A DNA stretch of 64,000 nt from the NCBI RefSeq assembly GCF_900107435.1, contig NZ_FNPZ01000001.1, forward strand, positions 1,336,960-1,400,959, in the 5' to 3' direction. Of this stretch, positions 32,606 through 41,149 are shown one piece after another; position 1 is the stretch's first letter, and every line of letters starts with the position of its first letter. The translations under genes and the position numbers were made by a program. Origin of the DNA: Herbiconiux ginsengi (GTDB lineage Bacteria > Actinomycetota > Actinomycetes > Actinomycetales > Microbacteriaceae). Under the pieces are notes generated by a model, which searched no databases, had not been told where the DNA came from, and saw only the letters and a list, made by a program, of their open reading frames with translations.

Positions 32606-33565
32606 CTACTCGGCGGTGCGGAAGATGGGCCAGGCGATCTCCGTGACGGGATCGGCGGGGCCGTCGAGCTCCGAGACCAGATAGCTCTCGCGCACCGGAG
32701 CCTCGATGCTGAGCTCGTGGCGGGCGACGTAGGCGCCGAGCGCGCCGTAACTGCGGTCGATCTCGGCGTCGCCGCCGGAGTGCACCGTCACCGCGAAGTC
32801 GCCCCCGGCCAGGGTGCCGGCGCGCACCCTCCCGTCGCCGCCCCACGCGGCAGTTGCCGCCGCGCCCCCACGGCCCGCACCGCCCTGACCCGCACCGCCC
32901 TGACCCGCACCGCCCTGACCCGCTCCGCCCGCGCGAGTGCGGTCGGACGCGACGGTGCCCGGCAGCGCGACCGGGCGGAAGACCGTCGCCGCGCCACGTT
33001 CGTCGCGGAAGAGCTCGGTCGACCAGAGGCCGCCCCGCGGGCCGGTGGCCGGGAGGCCCGAGCGCGCGACGGCCGCATCGAGCTCGTGGAACGCATCCGT
33101 GTACCAGCGGCCGAGGTCGGCGAGGTCGATCACGTCGTCGATCCGCAGCACCTCGGTGGCCGGCAGTGAGCGGCGTTCGACCGCGATGCCGGCGCCCCCG
33201 GCGACCTCCACGCCGCCGCCGGTCGACGGATGTTCGAGCAGGCTGCGCAGCGACTCCACCGCCGCCCGCGTCGAAGCCAACTGCTCCTCCATCCGCCCGA
33301 GGTGCGCGACGATCAGCGCATTGCGCTCACGCGGATCGGAGGCGGCGAGCACCGCGCGGATGATGTCGACCGGCATGTCGAGCGCCCGGAACCGGCGGAT
33401 CACCTGTGCGGTCGGCAACTGCTCGAGGGAGTACTCGCGATACCCGTTCGCCGGATCGATGCCCGACGGTTCGAGCAGGCCCTCGCGGTGGTAGAACCGC
33501 AGGGCCTTGGCGCTCAGATGCGTCATCCGCGAGAATTCGCCGATGGACAGGGCCGGAGAATTCAT
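32606..33565 (-). CDS. MerR-family regulator with GyrI-like effector domain
   Basis: A 319-residue protein. Residues 5-75 are the MerR winged HTH (SIGEFSRMTHLSAKALRFYH), a coiled dimerisation helix spans about 80-115, and the rest is a GyrI-like small-molecule-binding domain (VERRSLPATEVLRID onward). An unusual insert around residue 228-252 consists of four or five GGAGQ repeats encoded by a 15-base tandem repeat near 32877-32930. Divergent from the NTF2-like gene, with the 19-bp-spacer promoter typical of MerR activators between them. Confidence 0.85.
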   Translation of the reverse strand: MNSPALSIGEFSRMTHLSAKALRFYHREGLLEPSGIDPANGYREYSLEQLPTAQVIRRFRALDMPVDIIRAVLAASDPRERNALIVAHLGRMEEQLASTRAAVESLRSLLEHPSTGGGVEVAGGAGIAVERRSLPATEVLRIDDVIDLADLGRWYTDAFHELDAAVARSGLPATGPRGGLWSTELFRDERGAATVFRPVALPGTVASDRTRAGGAGQGGAGQGGAGQGGAGRGGAAATAAWGGDGRVRAGTLAGGDFAVTVHSGGDAEIDRSYGALGAYVARHELSIEAPVRESYLVSELDGPADPVTEIAWPIFRTAE

Positions 33566-33575
33566 GTGCCTATTC

Positions 33576-33606
33576 TTGACCTTCCCCGTGGGGGAACGTC
33601 CAGTGT
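33576..33606 (+). promoter_or_regulatory. MerR-type promoter with 19-bp spacer and operator
   Basis: TTGACC (33576-33581), 19 bases, then CAGTGT (33601-33606). The spacer holds the palindrome TTCCCC-GTG-GGGGAA (33582-33596). A long 19-bp spacer with a central dyad is the hallmark of promoters twisted into shape by MerR activators. The predicted start is at about 33613, the A of the next ATG, implying a leaderless message. Confidence 0.7.
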
Positions 33607-33612
33607 GAAGGC

Positions 33613-33945
33613 ATGAGCATCCGATTCCCGTTCCAGGTGGCCGTGTATCTCGACGCCGTCGCGCGCGACGACCTCGAGGCTTCACTGGCCACGTTCACCC
33701 CCGACGCCGTCGTCATCGACGAGGGCCGGAGCCGTCGCGGCCCCGAGATCCGTGAGTGGCGGCAGACGACCGCCTCCGAGTACACGTACACGACCGACTT
33801 CCGCACTCTGGAGGGCCAGGACGAGACGCACTTCGTGGCCCTGCACCACCTCGAGGGCGACTTCCCCGGCGGCGTCGTCGACCTGCGCTACCGTTTCGAG
33901 CTGGCCCCCGACGGCCGCATCGCCCGGCTGGAAATCGCGCCTTAG
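33613..33945 (+). CDS. NTF2-like / SnoaL-fold small protein
   Basis: A 110-residue protein beginning with a helix (FQVAVYLDAVARDDLEASLA), then TFTPDAVVIDEG and paired strands ending LRYRFELAPDGRIARLEIAP. This is the curved-sheet cone of the NTF2-like/SnoaL superfamily, which includes isomerases, cyclases and ligand carriers. The activity is unknown. It is the probable target of the divergent MerR activator. The GAAGG next to the ATG is too close to be a normal ribosome site, which agrees with leaderless start. Confidence 0.7.
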   Translation: MSIRFPFQVAVYLDAVARDDLEASLATFTPDAVVIDEGRSRRGPEIREWRQTTASEYTYTTDFRTLEGQDETHFVALHHLEGDFPGGVVDLRYRFELAPDGRIARLEIAP

Positions 33946-33948
33946 CCC

Positions 33949-34018
33949 GGACTTCTCCAAACGAGACGCCGAACTCCGCCCCATACGGGCGGGGCGGCCG
34001 CGACGCCTGGAGAAGTCG
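33949..34018. terminator. Nested hairpin terminator between convergent genes
   Basis: ACTTCTCC near 33953 pairs with GGAGAAGT near 34008, and inside it CCGCCC-CATAC-GGGCGG forms a second stem. The structure fills the 79-base gap between the NTF2-like gene and the convergent aldo-keto reductase gene. Confidence 0.65.
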
Positions 34019-34024
34019 GCCGAG

Positions 34025-35041
34025 CTAGCCGCGCGCCGTGCCGTCCACCGCGTAGGGCTCGATCGCCGCGATCTCCGACGACGTCAGCGGCGCCGCATCC
34101 AGCGCCGCCACGTTCTGCTCGAGCTGGGCGACGCTCGACGCGCCGATCAGCGCCGACGTCACCTGCGGGTGCCGCAGCACCCAGGTGAGGGCGAGCTGCG
34201 CGAGCGTCTGGCCGCGGCCGGCCGCGATCTCGTTCAGCGCCCGGACCCGCGTGAGATAGGTCTCGTCGATCCGCGACGAGGGCAGGAAGTGCGAGGTCGC
34301 GGCCCGCGAGCCCTCCGGCACCGTGCCGTCGAGGTAGCGGTCGGTGAGCAGGCCCTGCTGCAAGGGCGAGAACACGATGCTGCCGGCCCCGACCTCGTCG
34401 AGCACGGGCAGCAGCCCGCCCTCGATGTGGCGGTTGAACATCGAGTAGGAAGGCTGGTGGATGGTGAGCGGGATGCCGTGCGACGCCAGCAGAGCGGCCG
34501 CCCGCCGTGTGTCGTCGGGCGAGTAGTTCGAGACGCCGACGTAGAGCGCTTTGCCCGAGGTCACCGCGGTCGCGAGCGCGCCCATCGTCTCCTCGAGCGG
34601 CGTCGACGGGTCGAAGCGGTGCGAGTAGAAGATGTCGACGTAGTCGAGGCCGAGCCGTCCGAGCGACTGGTCGAGCGAGGCGAGCATGCTCTTGCGCGAG
34701 CCCCACTCCCCGTAGGGGCCGGGCCACATCAGGTAACCGGCCTTCGACGACACCACGATCTCGTCGCGGTAGGCCCGGAAGTCCTCGGCGAAGATGCGCC
34801 CGAAGTTGGTCTCGGCCGATCCGGGCGGCGGGCCGTAGTTGTTCGCGAGGTCGAAATGCGTGATGCCGAGGTCGAAGGCGCGGCGCAGGATGGCGCGCTG
34901 CGTCTCGGTGCTGCGCGAGTCGCCGAAGTTGTGCCAGAGACCGAGGGAGAGCGCGGGCAGGAGCAGGCCGCTTCGGCCGGAACGGTTGTACGGCATCCGG
35001 TCGTAGCGGGCGGGGGCGGCGGGGTAGGTGCCGTCAGGCAT
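34025..35041 (-). CDS. Aldo-keto reductase (YghZ / L-glyceraldehyde-3-phosphate reductase type)
   Basis: A 338-residue NADP-dependent reductase with the AKR tetrad in place: Asp and Tyr in FDLANNYGPPPGSAE, Lys in VVSSKAGY and His in YVDIFYSHRFD. The LGLWHNFGD opening and the GPYGEWGSRK loop are characteristic of the YghZ/Kv-beta-like branch, which reduces small aldehydes such as L-glyceraldehyde 3-phosphate. It may detoxify or recycle aldehydes made from sugars. It lies in the same direction as the LacI gene 58 bases upstream. Confidence 0.82.
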   Translation of the reverse strand: MPDGTYPAAPARYDRMPYNRSGRSGLLLPALSLGLWHNFGDSRSTETQRAILRRAFDLGITHFDLANNYGPPPGSAETNFGRIFAEDFRAYRDEIVVSSKAGYLMWPGPYGEWGSRKSMLASLDQSLGRLGLDYVDIFYSHRFDPSTPLEETMGALATAVTSGKALYVGVSNYSPDDTRRAAALLASHGIPLTIHQPSYSMFNRHIEGGLLPVLDEVGAGSIVFSPLQQGLLTDRYLDGTVPEGSRAATSHFLPSSRIDETYLTRVRALNEIAAGRGQTLAQLALTWVLRHPQVTSALIGASSVAQLEQNVAALDAAPLTSSEIAAIEPYAVDGTARG

Positions 35042-35099
35042 CGGTGGTCCTTCCGAGGTGTGCCGGGTGTGGCGGGTTCGGGCCGTCAAGCCCCTTCGA

Positions 35100-36146
35100 T
35101 CATGCCAGGCGAACGGACGGCGCGGGCCCGGTGCTCTCGCGCACCACGAGCCGGGTCTCCACCATGAACGTCTCCGGCAGCGCCTGCTGCCCTTCGATCT
35201 CGGCCACCAGCACCTCGATCCCGGTCTGCCCCACCACGTCGAAGCGCTGGTGGATCGTGGTGAGTGGCGGCCAGAACGAATCCGACTCGGCCATGTCGTC
35301 GAAACCGATCACGCTCACCTCGTCGGGCACCCGCCGCCCGGCTTCGTGGAAGGCGCGCAGGATGCCGAGCGCCATCTGGTCGTTGCCGGCGAACACCGCG
35401 GTCACGCCCTCGCGCTGCAGCAGGTCGATGCCCGCCCGATAGCCGGATGCGGTGGTCCAGTCGCCGCGCACCACGGGGGGCACCGCGCGCCCCGCCCGCT
35501 CCAGCGTCGCGCGCCAGGATGCCTCGCGTCGGGTGGCCGAATAGGAGTCGGACGGCCCCGCCACGTGCCACACCGTGTCATGCCCGAGGTCGAGCAGGTG
35601 CTGGGTGGCGAGCTGCGCGCCCATCGCCTGGTCGGTGTCGACCACGGGGTAGTCGTCGCGCTCGCTGGAGTCGATGACCACCACGGGCAGCCCTTCGGGC
35701 AACTCGACGTCGGCCTGGCTCACGAAGTGCGCCTCGATCACGATCACGATCCCGTCGACGGCCTGTTCGGCGAGCCGCGCGAAGGCCTTGGTGACGTGCT
35801 CCTGGGTGGGTTCCTCGACCGGGATGAGGGTGATCGAATACCCGGCCCGGGCGGCCGCGATGGAAATGGATTCGAGTGTTCGCATGTTGCCGAACGACGA
35901 CAGGGTGAACATGATCACGCCGATCGTGCGGTACTGGCCCGAACGCAGCGCTCGCGCTGCCCGATTGGGGCGGTAGCCCAGCTCGCGCATCGAGGCCAGC
36001 ACGCGGTCGCGCGTCGCCGGCTCGACGTTCGAGAGTCCGTTCGACACCCGCGACACCGTCTGGGTCGAGACGCCGGCGTGGCGTGCCACGTCGGCCATGG
36101 ACGGCCCGCGATGCCGCTTCGAGCCCGCTCGGACGGTGTCGGTCAC
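35100..36146 (-). CDS. LacI-family regulator of the GH51/GH35 operon
   Basis: A 348-residue repressor. The HTH begins at PSMADVARHAGVSTQTVSRV, the hinge ends at GYRPNRAARALRSG, and the effector domain includes FAGNDQMALGILRAF and IGFDDMAESDSF. The GTG start at 36146 was chosen because AGGGG lies 7 bases upstream and the extra upstream frame would read through the operators. It is divergent from the importer-GH51-GH35 operon and most likely binds the two CATGTT...AACATG sites between them; its operator differs clearly from the GAAACGTTTC type. Confidence 0.85.
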   Translation of the reverse strand: MTDTVRAGSKRHRGPSMADVARHAGVSTQTVSRVSNGLSNVEPATRDRVLASMRELGYRPNRAARALRSGQYRTIGVIMFTLSSFGNMRTLESISIAAARAGYSITLIPVEEPTQEHVTKAFARLAEQAVDGIVIVIEAHFVSQADVELPEGLPVVVIDSSERDDYPVVDTDQAMGAQLATQHLLDLGHDTVWHVAGPSDSYSATRREASWRATLERAGRAVPPVVRGDWTTASGYRAGIDLLQREGVTAVFAGNDQMALGILRAFHEAGRRVPDEVSVIGFDDMAESDSFWPPLTTIHQRFDVVGQTGIEVLVAEIEGQQALPETFMVETRLVVRESTGPAPSVRLA

Positions 36147-36196
36147 CTGTGCACCCCTGAATGTGTCGATTGTGGATGAATCGCCGGAACCACTTG

Positions 36197-36248
36197 CATG
36201 GTTACGTGAACATGTTATGCTCGCTCCGTTCATGTTGACGTAAACATG
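36197..36248. promoter_or_regulatory. Pair of 18-bp LacI-type operators
   Basis: CATGGTTACGTGAACATG (36197-36214) and CATGTTGACGTAAACATG (36231-36248) fit one symmetric consensus, CATGTT-n-ACGT-n-AACATG. Their centres are 34 bp apart, about three helical turns, so two dimers could bind the same DNA face. They lie between the divergent LacI gene and the permease operon. Confidence 0.8.
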
Positions 36249-36285
36249 GCCACAACACAATTCTCCACAGAACAGGATTTGGACA

Positions 36286-37194
36286 ATGGCGTCGGTGAGT
36301 GTCACACGATCCCGCCCCTTCCGCCGTGCGCGTCGGGACTGGCGCGGTTGGGCCTTCGTAGCCCCGTTCATGGTGGTCTTCCTGGCCGTTCTGGTCGCCC
36401 CCGTGGTCTACGCGATCGTGCTGAGCCTGTTCCGTCAGCAGCTGGTGGGCGGCACCGGCTTCGTGGGTCTCGGCAACTACGGGCAGCTCTTCCAAGACCC
36501 GAAGTTCTGGGAGTCGCTGTTCCGCGTCACCCTCTTCCTCGTCATCCAGGTGCCGATCATGCTGGCCCTGTCGCTCTTCGTGGCCCTTGCCATCGACAGC
36601 GCGCGGCTGCACGGATCGAGCTTCTTCCGCATCGCGATCTTCCTGCCCTACGCCGTTCCCGGCGTCGTGGCCGCTCTCATCTGGGGCTTCATCTACGGCA
36701 ACCAGTTCGGCCTGGCGGGCTCGATCAACGATCTGATCGGCTTCGACCTGCTGCAGCCCTTCTCCTCCGACTGGATCCTCGCGTCGATCGGCAACATCGT
36801 CACCTGGGAGTTCATGGGCTACAACATGCTCATCTTCTACGCGGCGTTGAAGGTCGTGCCGACGGAACTCTACGAGGCCGCCGAGCTCGACGGCGCCGGC
36901 CAGTTCCGCATCGTCACGGGCATCAAGCTGCCGGCGCTGCGCGGCGCGATCGTCATCGCCACGGTCTTCTCCATCATCGGCAGCTTCCAGCTCTTCAACG
37001 AGCCGAACCTGTTGAAAGCCCTGGCCCCCAACGTCATCTCGAGCTACTTCACGCCGAACATGTACGCCTACAACCTCTCGTTCGCCGGGCAGCAGTTCAA
37101 CTACTCCGCCACCGTCGCGATCGTGATGGGCATCATCACGGCGGTCATCGCCTACATCGTGCAATTGCGCGGTTCCCGTCAGGAGGTGCGCTGA
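36286..37194 (+). CDS. ABC sugar transporter permease (MalF/MsmF type)
   Basis: A 302-residue CUT1 permease with six helices, a basic N-terminus and the EAA loop EAAELDGAGQFRIVTGIKLP. First gene of the operon permease-permease-SBP-GH51-GH35. AGGA lies 8 bases before the ATG and the operators end 37 bases upstream. The linked enzymes suggest arabinose- and galactose-containing oligosaccharides as cargo. Confidence 0.88.
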   Translation: MASVSVTRSRPFRRARRDWRGWAFVAPFMVVFLAVLVAPVVYAIVLSLFRQQLVGGTGFVGLGNYGQLFQDPKFWESLFRVTLFLVIQVPIMLALSLFVALAIDSARLHGSSFFRIAIFLPYAVPGVVAALIWGFIYGNQFGLAGSINDLIGFDLLQPFSSDWILASIGNIVTWEFMGYNMLIFYAALKVVPTELYEAAELDGAGQFRIVTGIKLPALRGAIVIATVFSIIGSFQLFNEPNLLKALAPNVISSYFTPNMYAYNLSFAGQQFNYSATVAIVMGIITAVIAYIVQLRGSRQEVR

Positions 37195-37195
37195 G

Positions 37196-38119
37196 TTGAG
37201 CGCCGTCACCACGCCCCGAAAGAGCACCGGCCGCCGGCCCGCCTTCGTGCAGAACCGCAAGCCCACGAAGCACACCCGCACGCGCAAGTCGATCACCCTC
37301 ACCATCGTGATGGCGATCTTCGTCATCTACTCCGTGGTGCCGCTGGTCTGGCTGATCGTCAACGCCACCAAAGACCAGGGCGACCTGTTCTCGACCTTCG
37401 GCCTCTGGTTCGGGCCCGACTTCAACCTGTTCCAGAACATCGCCGACACCCTCACCTACCGCAACGGCATCTTCGTGCAGTGGTTCGGCAACACCCTCCT
37501 CTACGTCGTGGTGGGCGCGGGTGGCGCCACCTTCCTCGCCACGCTGGCGGGCTACGGCCTGGCGAAGTTCAACTTCCCCGGCCGCCGCGCGGTGTTCGCC
37601 GTGGTGCTGGGCGCCGTTGCCATCCCGGGAACCGCCCTCGCGGTGCCGACCTTCCTCATGTTCAGCCAGCTCGGCATCACGAACACGCCGTGGGCCGTCA
37701 TCCTGCCCTCCCTGATCAGCCCGTTCGGCCTCTACCTGGTCTGGACCTTCGCATCCGACGCCGTGCCCACCGAGATCCTCGAAGCGGCCCGGATGGACGG
37801 GGCCGGTGAGTTCCGCACCTTCTTCACGATCTCGCTGCGGCTGCTCGCCCCCGGCATCGTGACGGTGCTGCTGTTCGCCGTCGTGGCCACCTGGAACAAC
37901 TACTTCCTCCCCCTGATCATGCTCTCCGAGCCCACCTGGTACCCGCTCACCGTCGGGCTCAGCCAGTGGAGCGCGCAATCCACGGGCGTCGCGGCGCAGC
38001 CGATCTACAACCTGGTGATCACCGGCGCCCTGCTCACGATCGTGCCGATCGTGATCGCCTTCCTCTTCCTCCAGCGGTTCTGGCAGTCCGGCCTGAGCGC
38101 GGGAAGCGTCAAGCAATGA
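37196..38119 (+). CDS. ABC sugar transporter permease (MalG/MsmG type)
   Basis: A 307-residue CUT1 permease: an unusually long basic cytoplasmic N-terminus (about 38 residues), six helices, EAA loop EAARMDGAGEFRTFFTISLR, and a C-terminal FWQSGLSAGSVKQ of the kind that ends MalG-type subunits. The start is TTG 37196, supported by AGGAGG at 37181-37186, with only one base after the previous stop. No ATPase is encoded in the operon. Confidence 0.87.
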   Translation: MSAVTTPRKSTGRRPAFVQNRKPTKHTRTRKSITLTIVMAIFVIYSVVPLVWLIVNATKDQGDLFSTFGLWFGPDFNLFQNIADTLTYRNGIFVQWFGNTLLYVVVGAGGATFLATLAGYGLAKFNFPGRRAVFAVVLGAVAIPGTALAVPTFLMFSQLGITNTPWAVILPSLISPFGLYLVWTFASDAVPTEILEAARMDGAGEFRTFFTISLRLLAPGIVTVLLFAVVATWNNYFLPLIMLSEPTWYPLTVGLSQWSAQSTGVAAQPIYNLVITGALLTIVPIVIAFLFLQRFWQSGLSAGSVKQ

Positions 38120-38171
38120 CGGCAATCGCAATTCCCCTTACAACGAAGTAGACAGCACGAAAGGAACACAG

Positions 38172-39506
38172 ATGCGCAAAACGACTCTGCGCCGCGTGGC
38201 ACTCGCCACGGCATCGACCCTGGCGCTGGGGCTCAGCCTCGCCGCCTGCGCCTCGGGCGGCGGCTCCTCGTCAGGCGGCGGCTCCGCCGACGACATCGAG
38301 GCCGCGCTCGAAAAGGGCGGCACCATCACCTACTGGAGCTGGACCCCCTCCGCCGAGGCCCAGGTCGCCGCGTTCGAGAAGGCCTACCCGAACGTCGACG
38401 TGAAGTACGTCAACGCCGGCACCAACACCGACGAGTACACCAAGCTGCAGAACGCCATCACCGCGGGTTCGGGCGCTCCGGATGTCGCGCAGGTCGAGTA
38501 CTACGCCATCCCGCAGTTCGCGCTCTCCGACTCGCTCGTCGACCTCAGCTCCTACGGCTTCGGCGACCTGGAGAAGGACTACAGCGCCGGCCCCTGGAGC
38601 TCGGTGGCCTTCGACGGCAAGATCTACGGACTGCCGCAGGACTCGGGCCCCATGGCGATGTTCTACAACAAGACGGTCTTCGACAAGTACGGCATCGAGG
38701 TGCCGACGACGTACGACGAGTACATCGCCGCCGCCCAGAAGCTGCACGCGGCCGACCCGAACGCCTACATCACCAACGACACCGGCGACGCCGGCTTCAC
38801 CACGAGCATGATCTGGCAGGCCGGCGGCCAGCCGTTCAGCGCGTCGGGCACGGATGTCTCGATCAACCTCCAGGACGACGGCTCCAAGAAGTGGGCCGAC
38901 GAGTGGAACCAGCTGGTCGAGGGCAAGCTCGTCTCCACCGTTCCCGGCTGGAGCGACGAGTGGTACAAGGCGCTCGGCGACGGCACCATCGCCACCCTGC
39001 TGACCGGTGCGTGGATGCCGGGCGTGCTCGAGTCGTCGGTGCCCCAGGCATCCGGTGACTGGCGTGTGGCCCCCATGCCCACCTACGACGGCACCCCGGT
39101 GACCGCCGAGAACGGCGGCGGCGGTCAGGTCGTGCTGAAGCAGTCGAAGAACCAGGCCCTCGCGGCGGGCTTCCTCAAGTGGCTGAACAACGACCCCGAG
39201 TCGATCAAGGTCTTCCTCGCGTCGGGCGGATTCCCCTCCACCACGGCCGACCTCGAGTCTCCCGACTTCCTCGCCCAGACCCCCGAGTACTTCGGTGGAC
39301 AGGCGATCAACGAGACCCTCGTCGACGCGTCGAAGAACGTGCCGAGCGGATGGCACTACCTGCCCTACCAGGTGTACGCCAACAGCATCTTCGGCGACAC
39401 CGTCGGTCAGGCCTACAAGAACAGCAGTGACCTGAACGAGGGCCTGCAGAGCTGGCAGGACCAGCTGGTCGAGTACGGCAACCAGCAGGGCTTCACCGTC
39501 AAGTAG
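38172..39506 (+). CDS. ABC transporter solute-binding lipoprotein (CUT1 sugar type)
   Basis: A 444-residue family-1 solute-binding protein. The lipoprotein signal ends LSLAAC with lipidated Cys26, then a Gly/Ser linker. The mature part opens with ITYWSWTPSAEAQVAAFEKA, a standard start for oligosaccharide-binding proteins, and includes YGLPQDSGPMAMFYNKTVFD. AAAGGA precedes the ATG. It is third in the operon behind the permeases rather than first, which differs from the other importer in the window. Confidence 0.88.
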   Translation: MRKTTLRRVALATASTLALGLSLAACASGGGSSSGGGSADDIEAALEKGGTITYWSWTPSAEAQVAAFEKAYPNVDVKYVNAGTNTDEYTKLQNAITAGSGAPDVAQVEYYAIPQFALSDSLVDLSSYGFGDLEKDYSAGPWSSVAFDGKIYGLPQDSGPMAMFYNKTVFDKYGIEVPTTYDEYIAAAQKLHAADPNAYITNDTGDAGFTTSMIWQAGGQPFSASGTDVSINLQDDGSKKWADEWNQLVEGKLVSTVPGWSDEWYKALGDGTIATLLTGAWMPGVLESSVPQASGDWRVAPMPTYDGTPVTAENGGGGQVVLKQSKNQALAAGFLKWLNNDPESIKVFLASGGFPSTTADLESPDFLAQTPEYFGGQAINETLVDASKNVPSGWHYLPYQVYANSIFGDTVGQAYKNSSDLNEGLQSWQDQLVEYGNQQGFTVK

Positions 39507-39571
39507 CACCACCCGAGGCGCGGCGGTCGTTCCCTGGCCGCCGCGCCTCATCCACTCCGAAAGGCTTCAGG

Positions 39572-41149
39572 ATGTACTCCGCCCGACTCGTGATCGACCC
39601 CGGCTCCGCGTTCGCCCGCGTTCCGCGACGGATCTTCGGCACCTTCGTCGAGCACATGGGCCGGAGCGTCCACGAGGGCATCTACGAGCCCGGTCACCCC
39701 TCCGCCGACGACTCCGGGTTCCGGAGCGACGTGCTCGCGCTGGTGCAGGAGCTCGGCGCCACCACGGTGCGGTACCCGGGCGGCAACTTCGTCTCCGGCT
39801 ACCGCTGGGAAGACGGCGTCGGCCCCCGCGACGAGCGACCCGTGCGGCTCGACGCCGCCTGGCACAGTGTCGAGACCAACCAGGTGGGCCTGCACGAGTT
39901 CGCCGAGTGGGCCGATCAGGCCGGTCTCGAGCTGATGTACGCGGTGAACCTCGGCACGCGCGGCATCGCCGAGGCGGCCGACGTGCTGGAGTACGCCAAT
40001 CACCCGGGCGGCACCGAGCTCTCCGAGCGCCGCCGCCGCAACGGCGCCGACGAACCCTTCGGCATCCGGCTCTGGTGCCTCGGCAACGAGGTCGACGGGC
40101 CGTGGCAGATCGGCCACAAGACGGCCGAGGAGTACGGCCGCCTCGCCGCCGAGAGCGCGCGGCTGATGAAGTTCATCGACCCCACGGTCGAGCTCGTGGC
40201 CGCGGGCTCGTCGAACGCCGAGATGCCGACCTTCGGCGAGTGGGAGCGCACCGTGCTGCGCCACACCGCCGGGCTCGTCGACCACATCTCGGTGCACGCC
40301 TACTACGAGGAGTCCGACGGCGACGCCGGGAGCTTCCTCGCCTCCGGAACCGGTCTCGACCGCTACCTCGAGACCGTCGCCGCGATCATCGACGAGGCGG
40401 GTGCGGGGCCGGGGTCCGAGCATCCGGTCGGCATCTCGGTCGACGAATGGAACGTCTGGTACCAGCGCCGCTGGAACGAGATCGACAAGCCGCGCGTCAT
40501 GACGGGCGAGTGGCCCGAGGCCCCGCGCCTGATCGAAGACGCCTACTCGGTGACGGATGCGGTGGTGGTCGGCTCTCTGCTGGTCTCGCTGCTGCGCCAC
40601 GCCGACCGCGTCTCCATGGCCAACCTCGCACAGCTCGTGAACGTCATCGCCCCCATCCGCAGCGAGCCGAACGGGCCGGCCTGGCGGCAGAGCACCTTCT
40701 TCCCGTTCCAGCGCACCGCGCAGCTGGCGGCGGGGCGCGTGATCGACCCGGCCGCGCATCCGGATGCCGCGGTGCCGCTGTACGACACCGCTCGCTACGG
40801 CTCGGTTCCGCTCGTCGACGCCGTGTCGACGGTGGGCGACGACGGCACGATCGCGCTCTTCGTGACGAACCGCTCCCTCACCGAGGACGCGTCGATCGAG
40901 ATCTCGATCGCGGCCACGGGCGTGCGCCTCGTGCGCGCGGAGACGCTCACCACCCCTCCCGGCGGCGACCGCCACACCATCAACGACGCCGAGGCGCAGC
41001 CGGTCGGCTTCACCGACCTGGGTGAGGCGGCACGTCTCGTGCCTGCCGACGCCGACGGCGCATCCGTTCTCCACCTCACCGTGCCGGCCCTCTCCTGGTC
41101 GGCCGTCGAACTCACTTCCGCCCCCGAAACCGAGGACGCCCATGTCTGA
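39572..41149 (+). CDS. GH51 alpha-L-arabinofuranosidase
   Basis: A 525-residue enzyme of standard GH51 length. The TIM-barrel part carries the acid/base E173 in CLGNEVDGPW and the nucleophile E292 in SVDEWNVWY, followed by the C-terminal beta-sandwich. It removes terminal alpha-L-arabinofuranose from arabinan, arabinoxylan or arabinogalactan fragments in the cytoplasm (no signal peptide). GAAAGG lies 7 bases before the ATG. Its stop overlaps the GH35 start by 8 bases. Confidence 0.92.
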   Translation: MYSARLVIDPGSAFARVPRRIFGTFVEHMGRSVHEGIYEPGHPSADDSGFRSDVLALVQELGATTVRYPGGNFVSGYRWEDGVGPRDERPVRLDAAWHSVETNQVGLHEFAEWADQAGLELMYAVNLGTRGIAEAADVLEYANHPGGTELSERRRRNGADEPFGIRLWCLGNEVDGPWQIGHKTAEEYGRLAAESARLMKFIDPTVELVAAGSSNAEMPTFGEWERTVLRHTAGLVDHISVHAYYEESDGDAGSFLASGTGLDRYLETVAAIIDEAGAGPGSEHPVGISVDEWNVWYQRRWNEIDKPRVMTGEWPEAPRLIEDAYSVTDAVVVGSLLVSLLRHADRVSMANLAQLVNVIAPIRSEPNGPAWRQSTFFPFQRTAQLAAGRVIDPAAHPDAAVPLYDTARYGSVPLVDAVSTVGDDGTIALFVTNRSLTEDASIEISIAATGVRLVRAETLTTPPGGDRHTINDAEAQPVGFTDLGEAARLVPADADGASVLHLTVPALSWSAVELTSAPETEDAHV

